Shown: positions 18,128 to 27,755 of the stretch, piece by piece | Position numbering within the stretch: the first letter of the stretch is position 1 | Layout of the letters: the number at the start of each line of letters is the position of its first letter | Assembly (NCBI GenBank): GCA_023451375.1 | Contig: JAEXZS010000021.1 | Location: 1 to 52,806 of the forward strand | Direction of reading: 5' to 3' | Origin: Pseudomonadota bacterium | Lineage (GTDB): Bacteria > Pseudomonadota > Alphaproteobacteria > Caulobacterales > Caulobacteraceae | DNA length: 52,806 bases | The notes under the pieces: model-generated | Told to the model about the DNA's origin: nothing | The model's input: the letters and a program-made list of their open reading frames with translations, nothing else | Database searches by the model: none | Translations under genes and position numbers: made by a program

Positions 18128-19009
18128 ATGAGCACGATCACCACAGTCGCCGTCCTCGGCGCCGGACAGATGGGCGCAGGCATCGCCCAGACGGTGGCGC
18201 TGGGCGGCTATTCGGTCCGGCTCTACGACGTGGCGCCCGAGCGCCTGCCGCTGGCCCAGGGTCAGATCGCCGCCAGCCTGTCGCGGCAGGTGGGGCGCGG
18301 ATCGACGCAGCAGGCCAGCGCCGACGAGGCCCTGGCGCGCATCACGACCGTGAACACGATCGCCGAGGCGGTGACCGGCGCCGACCTGGTCATCGAGGCG
18401 GCGATCGAGGACGAGGCCATCAAGAAGGGCGTCTACGCCGAGGCCCTGCCGCATCTGAGCGAGGCGGCCATCCTGGCGACCAACACCTCGTCCATCTCGA
18501 TCACCCGCCTGGCCTCGGCCACCGACCGGCCGGACCGCTTCATCGGCCTGCACTTCATGAAGCCGGCCCCGGTGATGAAGCTGGTCGAGATCATCCGCGG
18601 CATCGCCACCTCGGCCGAGACCCATTCCGCCGCCGTCGCCTTCGCGGAGAGCCTGGGCAAGACGACCACGGACGCCGAGGACTTCCCCGCCTTCATCGTC
18701 AACCGCATCCTGGTGCCGATGATGAACGAGGCGATCTTCGCCCTGTACGAGGGCGTGGGCAACGTCGCCTCCATCGACAAGGCGCTGCGGCTGGGCGCCA
18801 ACCATCCGATGGGGCCGCTGGAGCTGGCGGACTTCATGGGCCTGGACGTCGTCCTGGCCATCATGAACGTGCTCTATGACGGCCTGGCCGACAGCAAGTA
18901 CAGGCCGTGCCCGCTGCTGGTGAAGTACGTCGAGGCCGGCTGGCTGGGCCGCAAGTCGGGACGCGGCTTCTACGACTATTCCGGCGAGACCCCGGTGCCG
19001 ACCCGATGA
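18128..19009 (+). CDS. hbd: 3-hydroxybutyryl-CoA dehydrogenase
   Basis: 293 residues. An NAD-binding Rossmann fold (VAVLGAGQMGAGIAQ), then the 3-hydroxyacyl-CoA dehydrogenase signature with catalytic His in GLHFMKPAPVMKLVEI and the NTSSISIT segment. The C-terminal dimerisation domain contains HPMGPLELADFMGLDV. It oxidises 3-hydroxybutyryl-CoA to acetoacetyl-CoA in fatty-acid or polyhydroxybutyrate metabolism. Its TGA overlaps the ATG of the following membrane-protein gene. Confidence 0.93.
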   Translation: MSTITTVAVLGAGQMGAGIAQTVALGGYSVRLYDVAPERLPLAQGQIAASLSRQVGRGSTQQASADEALARITTVNTIAEAVTGADLVIEAAIEDEAIKKGVYAEALPHLSEAAILATNTSSISITRLASATDRPDRFIGLHFMKPAPVMKLVEIIRGIATSAETHSAAVAFAESLGKTTTDAEDFPAFIVNRILVPMMNEAIFALYEGVGNVASIDKALRLGANHPMGPLELADFMGLDVVLAIMNVLYDGLADSKYRPCPLLVKYVEAGWLGRKSGRGFYDYSGETPVPTR

Positions 19010-19563
19010 GGACGCCCGAGCGGTACGAGGATCTGCCGGGCCAGACCCGCATCACGCCGCGCGCCGGCGAGCACTATCGCTGGCTGGCCGTGCTGGCCGG
19101 CGCGGCCTGGCCGCCGCTGATCCTGACCCTGCCGTTCTGGCCGCCCAGCTCGTGGATTCCGGGGCGGGAGCTGGACTGGCGCCTGATGGTGCTGATCGTG
19201 GGCCTGATCGCCGTGCCGGTCGGCCTGTGGCGTATCCTAATCGAGCGCCGCCGCAGCGGACGGCCCGGCACGCGGCTGGGCGTGGTGTGGCGCTTCATGC
19301 TGTTCGGCGGCCTCCTGGCGGGGGCCATGCAGGCGGCCATGGCGCTGGTGCTGATGGTGATCGGCTGGTTCGAGGCCGGGGGAATCCTGCAGGCGCTGGG
19401 CGCGTCGGAGACGACCCTGCTGATCTTCGGCGTCGGTTTCCTACCCGTGACCATCGTTGGCGGCGTCAGCTACGCCCTGTGGGCCGGCCTGTGCGTGGCC
19501 TTCATCGCCTTCGAGGCGAAGCCGGTCGTGCGCGACCGGCTGGGGCTGCTGCCCAACACCTGA
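19006..19563 (+). CDS. Hypothetical membrane protein
   Basis: 185 residues, start fixed by the ATGA overlap with hbd. About four hydrophobic helices (about 26-44, 56-76, 98-120, 132-165). No motif that I recognise. Co-transcribed with hbd upstream, and followed after 23 bases by a DUF418 gene. Confidence 0.65.
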   Translation: MRTPERYEDLPGQTRITPRAGEHYRWLAVLAGAAWPPLILTLPFWPPSSWIPGRELDWRLMVLIVGLIAVPVGLWRILIERRRSGRPGTRLGVVWRFMLFGGLLAGAMQAAMALVLMVIGWFEAGGILQALGASETTLLIFGVGFLPVTIVGGVSYALWAGLCVAFIAFEAKPVVRDRLGLLPNT

Positions 19564-19586
19564 TCCACACGCTGCGGGGGCGGCCG

Positions 19587-20813
19587 ATGACGACAACGGA
19601 CGCCGGCCTGGGGCCATCCGAACGCATGCCGGTCGACGCCAAGGCGCGCATCGGCTCGCTGGACGCGCTGCGGGGCGTTGCGGTTCTGGGCATACTGGCG
19701 GTCAACGCCGCCTCCTTCGCGCTGCCCTTCATGGTCTATGACGACCCGGCGCTCAGCCCGTTCCCAGTCGTGGGCGACAACGCCGTGGCGCGGTGGGCCG
19801 TCGAGGTCTTCTTCCAGCAGAAGTTCATCGCCCTGTTCTCCATCCTGTTCGGAGCCTCGATCTATCTGGTCGGGGGCGAGCAGGACGACGCCGAAGGCGG
19901 GCGGCTCCTGCGCCGGCGGCTGTTCTGGCTGGCGGTCATCGCCCTGATCCACGGCCTCGTCTTCTGGTACGGCGACGTCCTGCTGCTCTACGCCTGGGCC
20001 GGCCTGTTCGTGTCGCTGATGCGGTCGCTGTCGGCGCGGCTGCTGATCGGGCTGGGCCTGGGCCTGACGCTGCTGCTGGCGACGCTGCAGGCGGCGACGG
20101 CGGTCTTCGCCGCCCACGGACCGCAGGCGCTGACGCAGGAGTTCAACCGCTCCCAGTTCACCGCCGGCATGGTCCGCCAGTCGATCGAGGCCTACCAGAG
20201 CGGCTGGACCGGCGCCCTGGGGCAGAACCTCACCGCCTGGCTGGTGGTGCAGGGGACCAGCCTGACGGTCTTCGTCTTCGCGGCCGTGCCGCTGATGATG
20301 CTGGGCATGGGCCTGCTGAAGTCGGGCTTCCTGAGCGGACGGGCGCCGACCTGGGTCTATTTGGCGCTGGTCGCCCTCGGCATGGCGGCTCTGGCGGTGC
20401 TGGCGCCGCTGCAGTGGCGGGAACTGGCGCAGCCGAACGCGAGCCGGGGCATGGCGGCGGCCCTGGCCTCCTATCCGATCGTGATCACCCTGGGCTACGC
20501 CAGCCTGGTGATCCTGGCCGCCACGCGCGGGTTCGACTGGTTGCTCGCGCCCTTCCGGGCCGCGGGGCAGATGGCCTTCACCAACTACCTGGCCCAGACC
20601 CTGATCATGACCTCCATCTTCTACATGCCCTGGGGGCCGCGCCTGTTCGGCCGGATGGACTACGTCCAGCTGTGGGGCGTCGTCGCCGTGGTCTGGGCGC
20701 TGCAGCTGCTCTGGTCGCCGCTGTGGCTCCGCTGGTTCCGCATGGGGCCGCTGGAGTGGATCTGGCGTCGCCTGACCTACGGGCGCCGCATGCCCTTGCG
20801 AAAAGCCGCCTGA
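19587..20813 (+). CDS. DUF418 (YeiB-like) membrane protein
   Basis: 408 residues, about ten hydrophobic helices. The N-terminal RIGSLDALRGVAVLGILAVNA segment and the C-terminal GQMAFTNYLAQTLIMT block are diagnostic of the DUF418/YeiB group, related to acyltransferase-3-like membrane proteins and often annotated as transporters without proof. A G-rich stretch (GGGGGCGG) precedes the ATG at 19587. Confidence 0.88.
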   Translation: MTTTDAGLGPSERMPVDAKARIGSLDALRGVAVLGILAVNAASFALPFMVYDDPALSPFPVVGDNAVARWAVEVFFQQKFIALFSILFGASIYLVGGEQDDAEGGRLLRRRLFWLAVIALIHGLVFWYGDVLLLYAWAGLFVSLMRSLSARLLIGLGLGLTLLLATLQAATAVFAAHGPQALTQEFNRSQFTAGMVRQSIEAYQSGWTGALGQNLTAWLVVQGTSLTVFVFAAVPLMMLGMGLLKSGFLSGRAPTWVYLALVALGMAALAVLAPLQWRELAQPNASRGMAAALASYPIVITLGYASLVILAATRGFDWLLAPFRAAGQMAFTNYLAQTLIMTSIFYMPWGPRLFGRMDYVQLWGVVAVVWALQLLWSPLWLRWFRMGPLEWIWRRLTYGRRMPLRKAA

Positions 20814-20853
20814 CCCGCTTTTCCCCCGGCCGGTAAACGACTAACTGAAGCCC

Positions 20854-22734
20854 ATGGCCGCCCCGGACACGCCCGCCGAAACCTTCAAGCGCGCGCTTGG
20901 CCACGCCGCGCGCGCCCTGGCCGAGCAGCCGGAGCTGGAGGTCGTCTTCGCCTCGGACGGCCCCAGGGTCTCCGGCGGCGTCCTGACCCTGCCCCATCCC
21001 CCGCGCGATCCCTCCGGCCCCGAGAGCGCGTCGCTGCGCGGCCAGGCCGACCGGCTGGCGCTGCGGCTGGCCAATCACGATGAGGCCGCCGACCGTCGCC
21101 TGCGCCCGGCCGACGCCCAGGCCGCCGACGTCTTCGACGCCGCGGAACAGGCGCGGGTCGAGGCGGTGGGATCGGAGTTCCTGGCCGGGGTGCGCGGCAA
21201 TCTCGACGCCGCCCTGCTCACCCGGTTGGAGCGGACCGGCGCCCTTCGCGCGGCCGAGGCGGAACGCGTCCCCCTGCCCGAGGCGGTGGGCCTGCTGGTG
21301 CGTGAGCGGCTGACCGGCCGGGCCGCGCCCGACGGCGCCCGCGCCATGCTGGACCTCGTGCGCGCCAACCTGGAGGCCCGTGCGGGCGGAGAGCTGGACG
21401 CCCTGGCGGCGGTGGCCGGGGACCAGGCTGCCTTCGCCGCGCGGCTGAAGGCCGTGCTGCGCGCGCTGGACCTGGACCCTGGGGACGGCAAGGGCGACGA
21501 CGCCTCCGAGGACCCCGGCGACCAGGAACCCGATCCCCAGGACCCCAAGGACGACTCCGACGAGGACCAGGACGAGGAGGAGGACGGCGGCGAAGGCTCC
21601 CAGTCCATCGAGGGCTCGGCCGACGAGCAGACCTCCGAGGATGAGCGCGAGAGCCGGCCCGAGGGCGCGCCCGCCGACCCTGACGGCCAGGCCTCGGACG
21701 AGGCGCCCGAGCTGAACGAGGGCGAGCAGCCCAATCGCCAGCCGAACCGCGACGACGGCCGCGCGGTCGACTTCTATCGCGTCTTCACCACCGCCTATGA
21801 CGAGGTGGTCGACGCCTCGGACCTGTGCGACCCGATGGAGCTGGACCGGCTGCGCGCCCTGCTGGACAGCCAGCTGGCGGTCTTGTCCAGCGTCGTCTCG
21901 CGCCTGGCCAACAAGCTGCAGCGCCGCCTGCTGGCCCAGCAGAACCGCTCCTGGATCTTCGACCTCGAGGAGGGGGCGCTGGACACGGCCCGCCTGACCC
22001 GGATCATCACCGACCCGACCGCGCCTCTGTCCTTCAAGGCCGAGAGCGAAAGCCCGTTCCGCGACACGGTGGTGACCCTGCTTCTGGACAACTCCGGCTC
22101 CATGCGCGGGCGCCCGATCATGGTCGCGGCGGTCTGCGCCGACATCCTGGCGCGGACGCTGGAGCGGTGCGGCGTCAAGGTGGAGATCCTGGGATTCACC
22201 ACCCGCGCCTGGAAGGGCGGCCAGAGCCGCGAGGCCTGGATCACCGCCGGCAAGCCCGCCAATCCCGGCCGCCTGAACGACCTGCGCCACATCATCTACA
22301 AGTCCGCCGACGCCCCCTGGCGACGGGCCAAGAAGAACCTGGGCCTGATGATGCGCGAGGGCCTGCTGAAGGAGAACATCGACGGCGAGGCCCTGCTGTG
22401 GGCGCACGACCGCCTGCTGGCGCGCACCGAGCAGCGCCGCATCCTGATGGTCATCTCCGACGGCTCGCCGGTCGACGACTCCACCCAGTCGGCCAATGCG
22501 GCCCTCTACCTGGACAAGCATCTGCGCGCGGTGATCGCCGAGATCGAGGACCGCTCGCCGGTCGAGCTGCTGGCCATCGGCATCGGCCACGACGTGACCC
22601 GCTGGTACCGCAAGGCGCTGACCATCGTCGACGTGGAGCAGCTGGCCGGGGCCATGACCGAGAAGCTGGCCGAACTGTTCGAGCAGGAGCAGGCCCCCGT
22701 CGGCGGCCGCGCGCGGCGCCGGAAGGCCGCGTGA
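20854..22734 (+). CDS. cobT: Cobaltochelatase CobT subunit
   Basis: 626 residues. It has the CobT layout: an alpha-helical N-terminus, a very acidic Asp/Glu-rich spacer (about residues 208-300) and a C-terminal von Willebrand A domain whose MIDAS motif is seen in LLLDNSGSMRGRPIM. CobT works with the AAA+ ATPase CobS and the large subunit CobN to insert cobalt in aerobic cobalamin synthesis. Neither cobS nor cobN is in this window. The GTG of the next gene overlaps its stop, coupling the two. Confidence 0.92.
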   Translation: MAAPDTPAETFKRALGHAARALAEQPELEVVFASDGPRVSGGVLTLPHPPRDPSGPESASLRGQADRLALRLANHDEAADRRLRPADAQAADVFDAAEQARVEAVGSEFLAGVRGNLDAALLTRLERTGALRAAEAERVPLPEAVGLLVRERLTGRAAPDGARAMLDLVRANLEARAGGELDALAAVAGDQAAFAARLKAVLRALDLDPGDGKGDDASEDPGDQEPDPQDPKDDSDEDQDEEEDGGEGSQSIEGSADEQTSEDERESRPEGAPADPDGQASDEAPELNEGEQPNRQPNRDDGRAVDFYRVFTTAYDEVVDASDLCDPMELDRLRALLDSQLAVLSSVVSRLANKLQRRLLAQQNRSWIFDLEEGALDTARLTRIITDPTAPLSFKAESESPFRDTVVTLLLDNSGSMRGRPIMVAAVCADILARTLERCGVKVEILGFTTRAWKGGQSREAWITAGKPANPGRLNDLRHIIYKSADAPWRRAKKNLGLMMREGLLKENIDGEALLWAHDRLLARTEQRRILMVISDGSPVDDSTQSANAALYLDKHLRAVIAEIEDRSPVELLAIGIGHDVTRWYRKALTIVDVEQLAGAMTEKLAELFEQEQAPVGGRARRRKAA

Positions 22735-23705
22735 AGCGTCCGTCGCGCCTCGCCTCCGTCTGGGCCGCCCTGTGCCTGACCGCCTGCGCCGCCTCCTTGG
22801 GCGCGCCCCAGCCCGCGCCCCGGGCCGCCGACGGATGGACGCCCGCCGCGGCCGAGTTGAAGAGCGTCGGCCTGGGCCTGCCGGGCGGCGCGGTTCTGGC
22901 GGAAGGCGTGAGCTTCGCGGGAGGTCTGGAGATCGTCGCGGGCTCCACGTCGCCGTTGCACAGCCTTTCGGATCTGAAGCTCACCGGCGACGGCGGCCTG
23001 GTCACGGTCTCCGACACGGGCGACCTGGTCCGCGCGCGGCTGCGCCTCGACGACCGGGGCCGGCTTGTCGGGCTCGACGCGTTTCAGACCCGCCGCCTCA
23101 CCCTGGCCGACGGAGCCCCCATCACCGACAAGGCGGACGGCGACGCCGAGGGCCTGGTGCTGACGCCGTCGGGCGACCTTCTGGTCAGTTTCGAGCGACG
23201 CCACCGTTTGTGGAACTACGGCCCGCTCTCCGATCTGTCGCCGCGCCCGACGCCGCTTCGCATTCCGGACGTCCCCTTCGCCGAGAACGACGGCCTGGAG
23301 GGGGTCGCCGCCGCCCCGGGCGGCTGGCGCGTGGCGGGTGAATCCGGCGGCGTCTGGGATTGCGATCCCGTGCGCTGTCAGGTCGTGGTCGCGCCGCCCG
23401 CGACCCCGGTCCCGGACGGGGACTATCGCATCACCGGCATGGACCGCGCTCCGGACGGGCAGGGCTGGTTCGTGGTTCAGCGCCTCTACCGTCCGCCGCT
23501 GGACGCCCGCGCCCGCGTTCGCCGCATGGCCCCGGACGGCGAGCTGGGCCCGGTCCTGGTCGAGCTGAAGCTGCCGGGAACCACCGACAATTTCGAAGGC
23601 GTCGCCGCCGAACGGCGGGGCGGGGCGACGCGCCTCTACATCCTGTCCGACGACAACTTCAACCCGATGCAGCGGACGCTGCTGCTGGCCTTCGACCTGC
23701 GCTAG
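22731..23705 (+). CDS. Phytase-like domain lipoprotein
   Basis: 324 residues from a GTG start set by the GTGA overlap with cobT. The signal ends in a lipobox, LCLTAC, with Cys at residue 19. The remainder looks like a phytase-like/esterase-like beta-propeller (PF13449 type): SDLKLTGDGGLVTVSDTGDLVRA, DAEGLVLTPSGDLLVSFE, ENDGLEGVAA and NFEGVAAE. Substrate unknown. It shares four bases, CTAG, with the convergent otsA stop codon. Confidence 0.82.
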   Translation: MKRPSRLASVWAALCLTACAASLGAPQPAPRAADGWTPAAAELKSVGLGLPGGAVLAEGVSFAGGLEIVAGSTSPLHSLSDLKLTGDGGLVTVSDTGDLVRARLRLDDRGRLVGLDAFQTRRLTLADGAPITDKADGDAEGLVLTPSGDLLVSFERRHRLWNYGPLSDLSPRPTPLRIPDVPFAENDGLEGVAAAPGGWRVAGESGGVWDCDPVRCQVVVAPPATPVPDGDYRITGMDRAPDGQGWFVVQRLYRPPLDARARVRRMAPDGELGPVLVELKLPGTTDNFEGVAAERRGGATRLYILSDDNFNPMQRTLLLAFDLR

Positions 23706-25129
23706 GCGGCGCCGGCCAGGGGCGCCGTCTCCGGCGTGGGCGCGGGCTCGGCCACCTCGACCGAGGTCAGGGCCTTCACGAAGGCGTCGCGCCAGATCGA
23801 CACGTCGGTCTCCCGCACCACCTTCATCAGCGCCTCCCATTTCCGGATGCGCTCGGCCAGCGGCATGGTCAGCGCCTTGGTTATCGCCTCCGACAGCTCC
23901 TCGCGGCTGTAGGGATTGACCAGCAGCGCCTCGCCCATCTGCTCGGCCGCCCCGGCGAAGCGCGACAGGATCAGAACGCCGGGATCCTGCGGGTCCTGGG
24001 CGCAGACATATTCCTTCGCCACCAGGTTCATGCCGTCGCGCAACGGCGTCACCAGCCCGACCTTGGCGGCGCGATAGATCCCCGCCAGCTGGTCGCGTCG
24101 ATAGGTGCGGTTCAGATAGCGGATCGGCTGCCAGTCCATGTCGGCGAAGGCGCCGTTGACCCTTCCGGCCAGCGCGTCCAGCCGCGCGCGGATGTCCTGA
24201 TAGCTGTCCACGTCGTCGCGCGAGATCGGCGTGACCTGCAGCAGGAAGACCTCGCCCCGCATCGACGGGTTGTCGTGCAGGAACTGCTCGAAGCCGAGCA
24301 GCCGCTCCTCCAGCCCCTTGGAATAGTCCAGCCGGTCCACGCCGACGATCATCGACCGGAACGCCGCCGACGCCGCCATCCGGTCGTAGGTCCGCGTGCC
24401 CAGCGTCGAGTTCCGCGCCGCCAGAAAGCCGTCCACGTCGATGCCGATGGGGAAGACCCCGGTCTGCAGCCGCCGCCCGAAGCACTCCAGCCCGCCGTGC
24501 CCGAACAGCTCGCCCTGCCGCTCGGTCACCACATAGTCGATGAACAGGTCGCACCACTCGTGCGTGTGGAAGCCCACCAGGTCGAAGTGGAACATCGATT
24601 CCACCAGCCGCCTGTGGTGCGGCAAGGTCACCAGCAGCTGCCGCGCCGGCCAGGGCGTGTGCAGGAAGAAGCCCATCCGGTTCGTCAGCCCCTGCCGGCG
24701 CAGATACATGGCCAGCGGGATCATGTGGTAGTCGTGGATCCAGATGATGTCGTCCGGCTCGATCAGCGGCGCCAGCACCTCGGCGAACCGGCGATTCACC
24801 CGCTCATAGCCCTCGCCATAGGACCGTTCGTACTGCGTCAGGTCGATCCGGTGGTGGAACAGCGGCCACAGCGTCTTGTTGGCGTAGCCGTTGTAATATT
24901 CGTCGACATCCTGCGGCTCCAGATCGACCAGGCCCACGGTGACGCCGGCCCGGTCCTCGATCTTCACCTCGCCGGTCCAGTGTTCGACCGTCTCGCCCGA
25001 CCAGCCGAACCACAGGCCGTCGTATTTCCGCAGCGCCGCCGACAGCGCCATGGCCAGCCCCCCCGCCGATCCGGCGGCGGGGTCCGTCGGGGCCGAAACC
25101 CGGTTTGAAACGACGATCAGGCGGCTCAT
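23702..25129 (-). CDS. otsA: Trehalose-6-phosphate synthase
   Basis: GT20 enzyme that joins UDP-glucose and glucose-6-phosphate to give trehalose-6-phosphate. 475 residues, normal length. Visible: N-terminal LIVVSNRVSAP and GSAGGLAMAL loop, HDYHMIPLAMYLRR, GVDRLDYSKGLEERL and the C-terminal nucleotide-site NLVAKEYVCAQ block. Last gene of an otsB-GH15-otsA operon (42-base gap from GH15). It provides a compatible solute against osmotic, desiccation and heat stress. Confidence 0.96.
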   Translation of the reverse strand: MSRLIVVSNRVSAPTDPAAGSAGGLAMALSAALRKYDGLWFGWSGETVEHWTGEVKIEDRAGVTVGLVDLEPQDVDEYYNGYANKTLWPLFHHRIDLTQYERSYGEGYERVNRRFAEVLAPLIEPDDIIWIHDYHMIPLAMYLRRQGLTNRMGFFLHTPWPARQLLVTLPHHRRLVESMFHFDLVGFHTHEWCDLFIDYVVTERQGELFGHGGLECFGRRLQTGVFPIGIDVDGFLAARNSTLGTRTYDRMAASAAFRSMIVGVDRLDYSKGLEERLLGFEQFLHDNPSMRGEVFLLQVTPISRDDVDSYQDIRARLDALAGRVNGAFADMDWQPIRYLNRTYRRDQLAGIYRAAKVGLVTPLRDGMNLVAKEYVCAQDPQDPGVLILSRFAGAAEQMGEALLVNPYSREELSEAITKALTMPLAERIRKWEALMKVVRETDVSIWRDAFVKALTSVEVAEPAPTPETAPLAGAA

Positions 25130-25171
25130 GACTTCACTTCAGGCGGCGACCCCAGCCCCGGGGTCCGAACA

Positions 25172-26956
25172 TCAACGCACATCGGTCCAGGAACGGCTCA
25201 ACAACACGGCGCAATTGATGATGCCGACCAGGGAGTAGGTCTGCGGATAATTGCCCCACAGCTCCCCGTCCTCGATCGAGATATCTTCGCTGAGCAGGCC
25301 CGCGTGCGTGCGCCGGCTCAGCATCTCCTCGAAGATTTCCCGCGCCTCCTGGACGCGGCCGTTCTGGTGCAGGGCCTCGATAAACCAGAAGGTGCAGAAG
25401 TTGAAGGCGGTCTCCGGCTCGCCGAAGTCGTCGGGCTCGACATAGCGGAACAGGTGGCTGCCCTTCTTCAGGTCGCGCTCGATGGCGTCGAAGGTGGCGA
25501 TCTGGCGCGGGTCGCGGGCGTCCAGGAACCCAAGGTCGGTCATCTGCAGCAGGGAGGCGTCCAGCTCCCGGCCGCCGTAGCTGGCGGCGAACCGCCCCTC
25601 CTCGGGCACGAAGGCTTCTTTCTCGATGCGCGCGCGGATGACGCCGGCCCGCTCGCGCCAGGTCGCCGCGCGGCTTTCCAGGCCCAGGTGGTCGGCCGCC
25701 TTGGCCAGCCGGTCGCACGCGGCCCAGCACATGACCGAGGAATAGGTGTGCACCCGCGCGATGGTGCGGAACTCCCACAGGCCGGCGTCGGTCTGGTCGT
25801 GCATGACGAAGGCCCGCTCGCCGACCTTCTCCAGCGCATAGAAGTCGTCGATGGTGCCGGGCCGCAGCAGCCGCTGGTCGTAGAAGGCCTGCACCAGCGG
25901 CAGGACGATCTGGCCATAGACATCGTGCTGCAGGTGCTCGTGCGCCTGGTTGCCGACGCGCACGGGCTTCATCCCGCGATAGCCCTCGACCGTCTCGACG
26001 ATGCTCTCGCCGATGCCGGGCTCCAGCCCCACGCCATAGACGGGCTGGACATGGCCGCCGGCGGAGTTGTCCACCAGGTTCCGCAGATAGACGAGGTAGT
26101 TCTCCAGGATGTCCACCGCGCCCAGCCGGTTCAGCGCCCGGACCGTGTAGTAGGCGTCGCGGATCCAGCAGTAGCGATAGTCCCAGTTGCGGCCGCTCTC
26201 GGGGAACTCGGGCACCGAGGTGGTCATGGCCGCGACGATGGCGCCGGTCTCCTCATAGGCGCACAGCTTCAGCGTGATGGCGGCGCGGATGACCGCCTCC
26301 TGCCAGTCCAGCGGCAGGTAGAGCTTGCGCACCCAGTCCTGCCAATAGGCGATGGTGCGGTCCAGCGCCGCCTGCACGCCCGGCCCGACATCCTGGTCAT
26401 AGCCCTCGTCCGGCCCGAAGAAGAAGGCCAGCGGCCGTTCCAGCCGGAAGGTCCGCTCGTTGAGCAGGTGCGAAACGGGGCAGTCGGTCGTCAGCCGGAA
26501 GGTCACGTCCGGGCAGATGAAGCGGATGTGGTTGGAGCCGGAGGTATGGGGCGCCGGGGCCGCGCCCCAGTCGGTGGACGGCCTCAGCCGCACCCGGATG
26601 CGCGGGGTTCCGCTCAGCGGGCGCACCACGCGGCCGAACGCCAGCGGGCGGTAGGTGCGCGAATGCTTCGGATGGCGCGGCGCGAAATCCAGGATCTCGA
26701 CCACCGATCCGTCCTCGCCCGTCAGCAAGGTGCGCAGCACCGGCGTGTTGCGGACATAGGCCTGGCTGACGTGCTTCAGCCCTTCCAGCTCGATGGCCCA
26801 GAAGCCGTGTTCCGGCGCTTCGCCGTTCATCAGGGCCGAAAAGACCGGGTCGCCGTCCACGCGCGGCGCGCAGGCCCAGACGAACCGACCCTGGCGGTCG
26901 ATCAGGGCGCTGATGGCGCAGTTGCCGATGGGCCAGAGGTCCAGGTTGGGTTTCAT
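25172..26956 (-). CDS. Glycoside hydrolase family 15 (glucoamylase/trehalase-like)
   Basis: 594 residues. The N-terminal domain begins LDLWPIGNCAISALIDRQG, and the (alpha/alpha)6 barrel carries NWDYRYCWIRDA (residues 257-268) and a C-terminal GELWGNYPQTYSLVGIIN block with the catalytic-region Glu. It lies between otsB and otsA, one base after otsB. GH15 enzymes of this type include bacterial trehalases as well as alpha-glucosidases, so trehalose turnover is the likely job. No signal peptide, so it is cytoplasmic. Confidence 0.9.
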   Translation of the reverse strand: MKPNLDLWPIGNCAISALIDRQGRFVWACAPRVDGDPVFSALMNGEAPEHGFWAIELEGLKHVSQAYVRNTPVLRTLLTGEDGSVVEILDFAPRHPKHSRTYRPLAFGRVVRPLSGTPRIRVRLRPSTDWGAAPAPHTSGSNHIRFICPDVTFRLTTDCPVSHLLNERTFRLERPLAFFFGPDEGYDQDVGPGVQAALDRTIAYWQDWVRKLYLPLDWQEAVIRAAITLKLCAYEETGAIVAAMTTSVPEFPESGRNWDYRYCWIRDAYYTVRALNRLGAVDILENYLVYLRNLVDNSAGGHVQPVYGVGLEPGIGESIVETVEGYRGMKPVRVGNQAHEHLQHDVYGQIVLPLVQAFYDQRLLRPGTIDDFYALEKVGERAFVMHDQTDAGLWEFRTIARVHTYSSVMCWAACDRLAKAADHLGLESRAATWRERAGVIRARIEKEAFVPEEGRFAASYGGRELDASLLQMTDLGFLDARDPRQIATFDAIERDLKKGSHLFRYVEPDDFGEPETAFNFCTFWFIEALHQNGRVQEAREIFEEMLSRRTHAGLLSEDISIEDGELWGNYPQTYSLVGIINCAVLLSRSWTDVR

Positions 26957-26957
26957 C

Positions 26958-27755
26958 TCAGGCCTCCGCCACGGCTTCGAGCCAGCTCAGGACGGCGTCC
27001 ACGTCGTCCAGCCGGTACCGCGCCGCCGTCGGACGCTCCGGCCCCACCAGCACGCCGTAGCCGCCCGCCGCCTCGGCGGCGCGGAAGCCGTCCTCGTCGG
27101 TCAGGTCGTCGCCCAGCATCACCGGCGTCGCGCCCTGGAAGGGCGGCTCCGCCATGAAGGCGGTCAGGGCCGTGCCCTTGCTGGCGCCGGGGGTCTTGAG
27201 CTCCAGCACCATGTGGCCCGGCTGCAGCTTCAGCCCCGTCTCCTCGCTCAGGCTGCGCGCCAGGGCCTCGGCCGCGCCGGCCTGGTCCGGCGCCTGGCGA
27301 TAGTGCAGGCCCGCCGAGACGCCCTTGTCTTCGACGATCATGCCCGGCCGGGTGGATGCGAACCGTCTGAACGCGTCCAGCGCCCGGGTCACGCCCGCGT
27401 CCGCCGGTCCGCGCTCCACCGAGCCGTCGCGGCGGCGCCGCTCCAGCCCGTGCACGCCCGAGGCCGAGGCCAGGGCGTTGTCGGCGATGCGGTCGATTTC
27501 GGCGATGGTGCGCCCGCTGACGATAGCCACGCGACCTTCAAGGCGCCGCTCCAGCGCCCTCAGCACCGCGGTCCGGCGGCTGACGGGCTTCACGGCGTCC
27601 GGCGTCGGCGCCAGCGGGGCCAGAACGCCGTCCATGTCCAGGAACAGGGCGACCCTGTCGGCCTTCACGGGCGGCGGCGGCAGACCTGGATCGGCGACTC
27701 GGAGACGAGACGACATTGGGCGAGACACTCTCTTACTGATGGATTCCCCGGCCAT
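26958..27755 (-). CDS. otsB: Trehalose-6-phosphate phosphatase
   Basis: HAD phosphatase that releases trehalose from trehalose-6-phosphate. HAD motif I is FLDMDGVLAPLAP, with VSGRTIAEID and the late motif GDDLTDEDGF. 265 residues from the outermost ATG; an internal ATG at 27716 would give 252 residues and still leave motif I about 25 residues in. Neither start has a good ribosome-binding site. First gene of the trehalose operon, one base before GH15. No EcfG-type promoter was found upstream. Confidence 0.93.
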   Translation of the reverse strand: MAGESISKRVSRPMSSRLRVADPGLPPPPVKADRVALFLDMDGVLAPLAPTPDAVKPVSRRTAVLRALERRLEGRVAIVSGRTIAEIDRIADNALASASGVHGLERRRRDGSVERGPADAGVTRALDAFRRFASTRPGMIVEDKGVSAGLHYRQAPDQAGAAEALARSLSEETGLKLQPGHMVLELKTPGASKGTALTAFMAEPPFQGATPVMLGDDLTDEDGFRAAEAAGGYGVLVGPERPTAARYRLDDVDAVLSWLEAVAEA

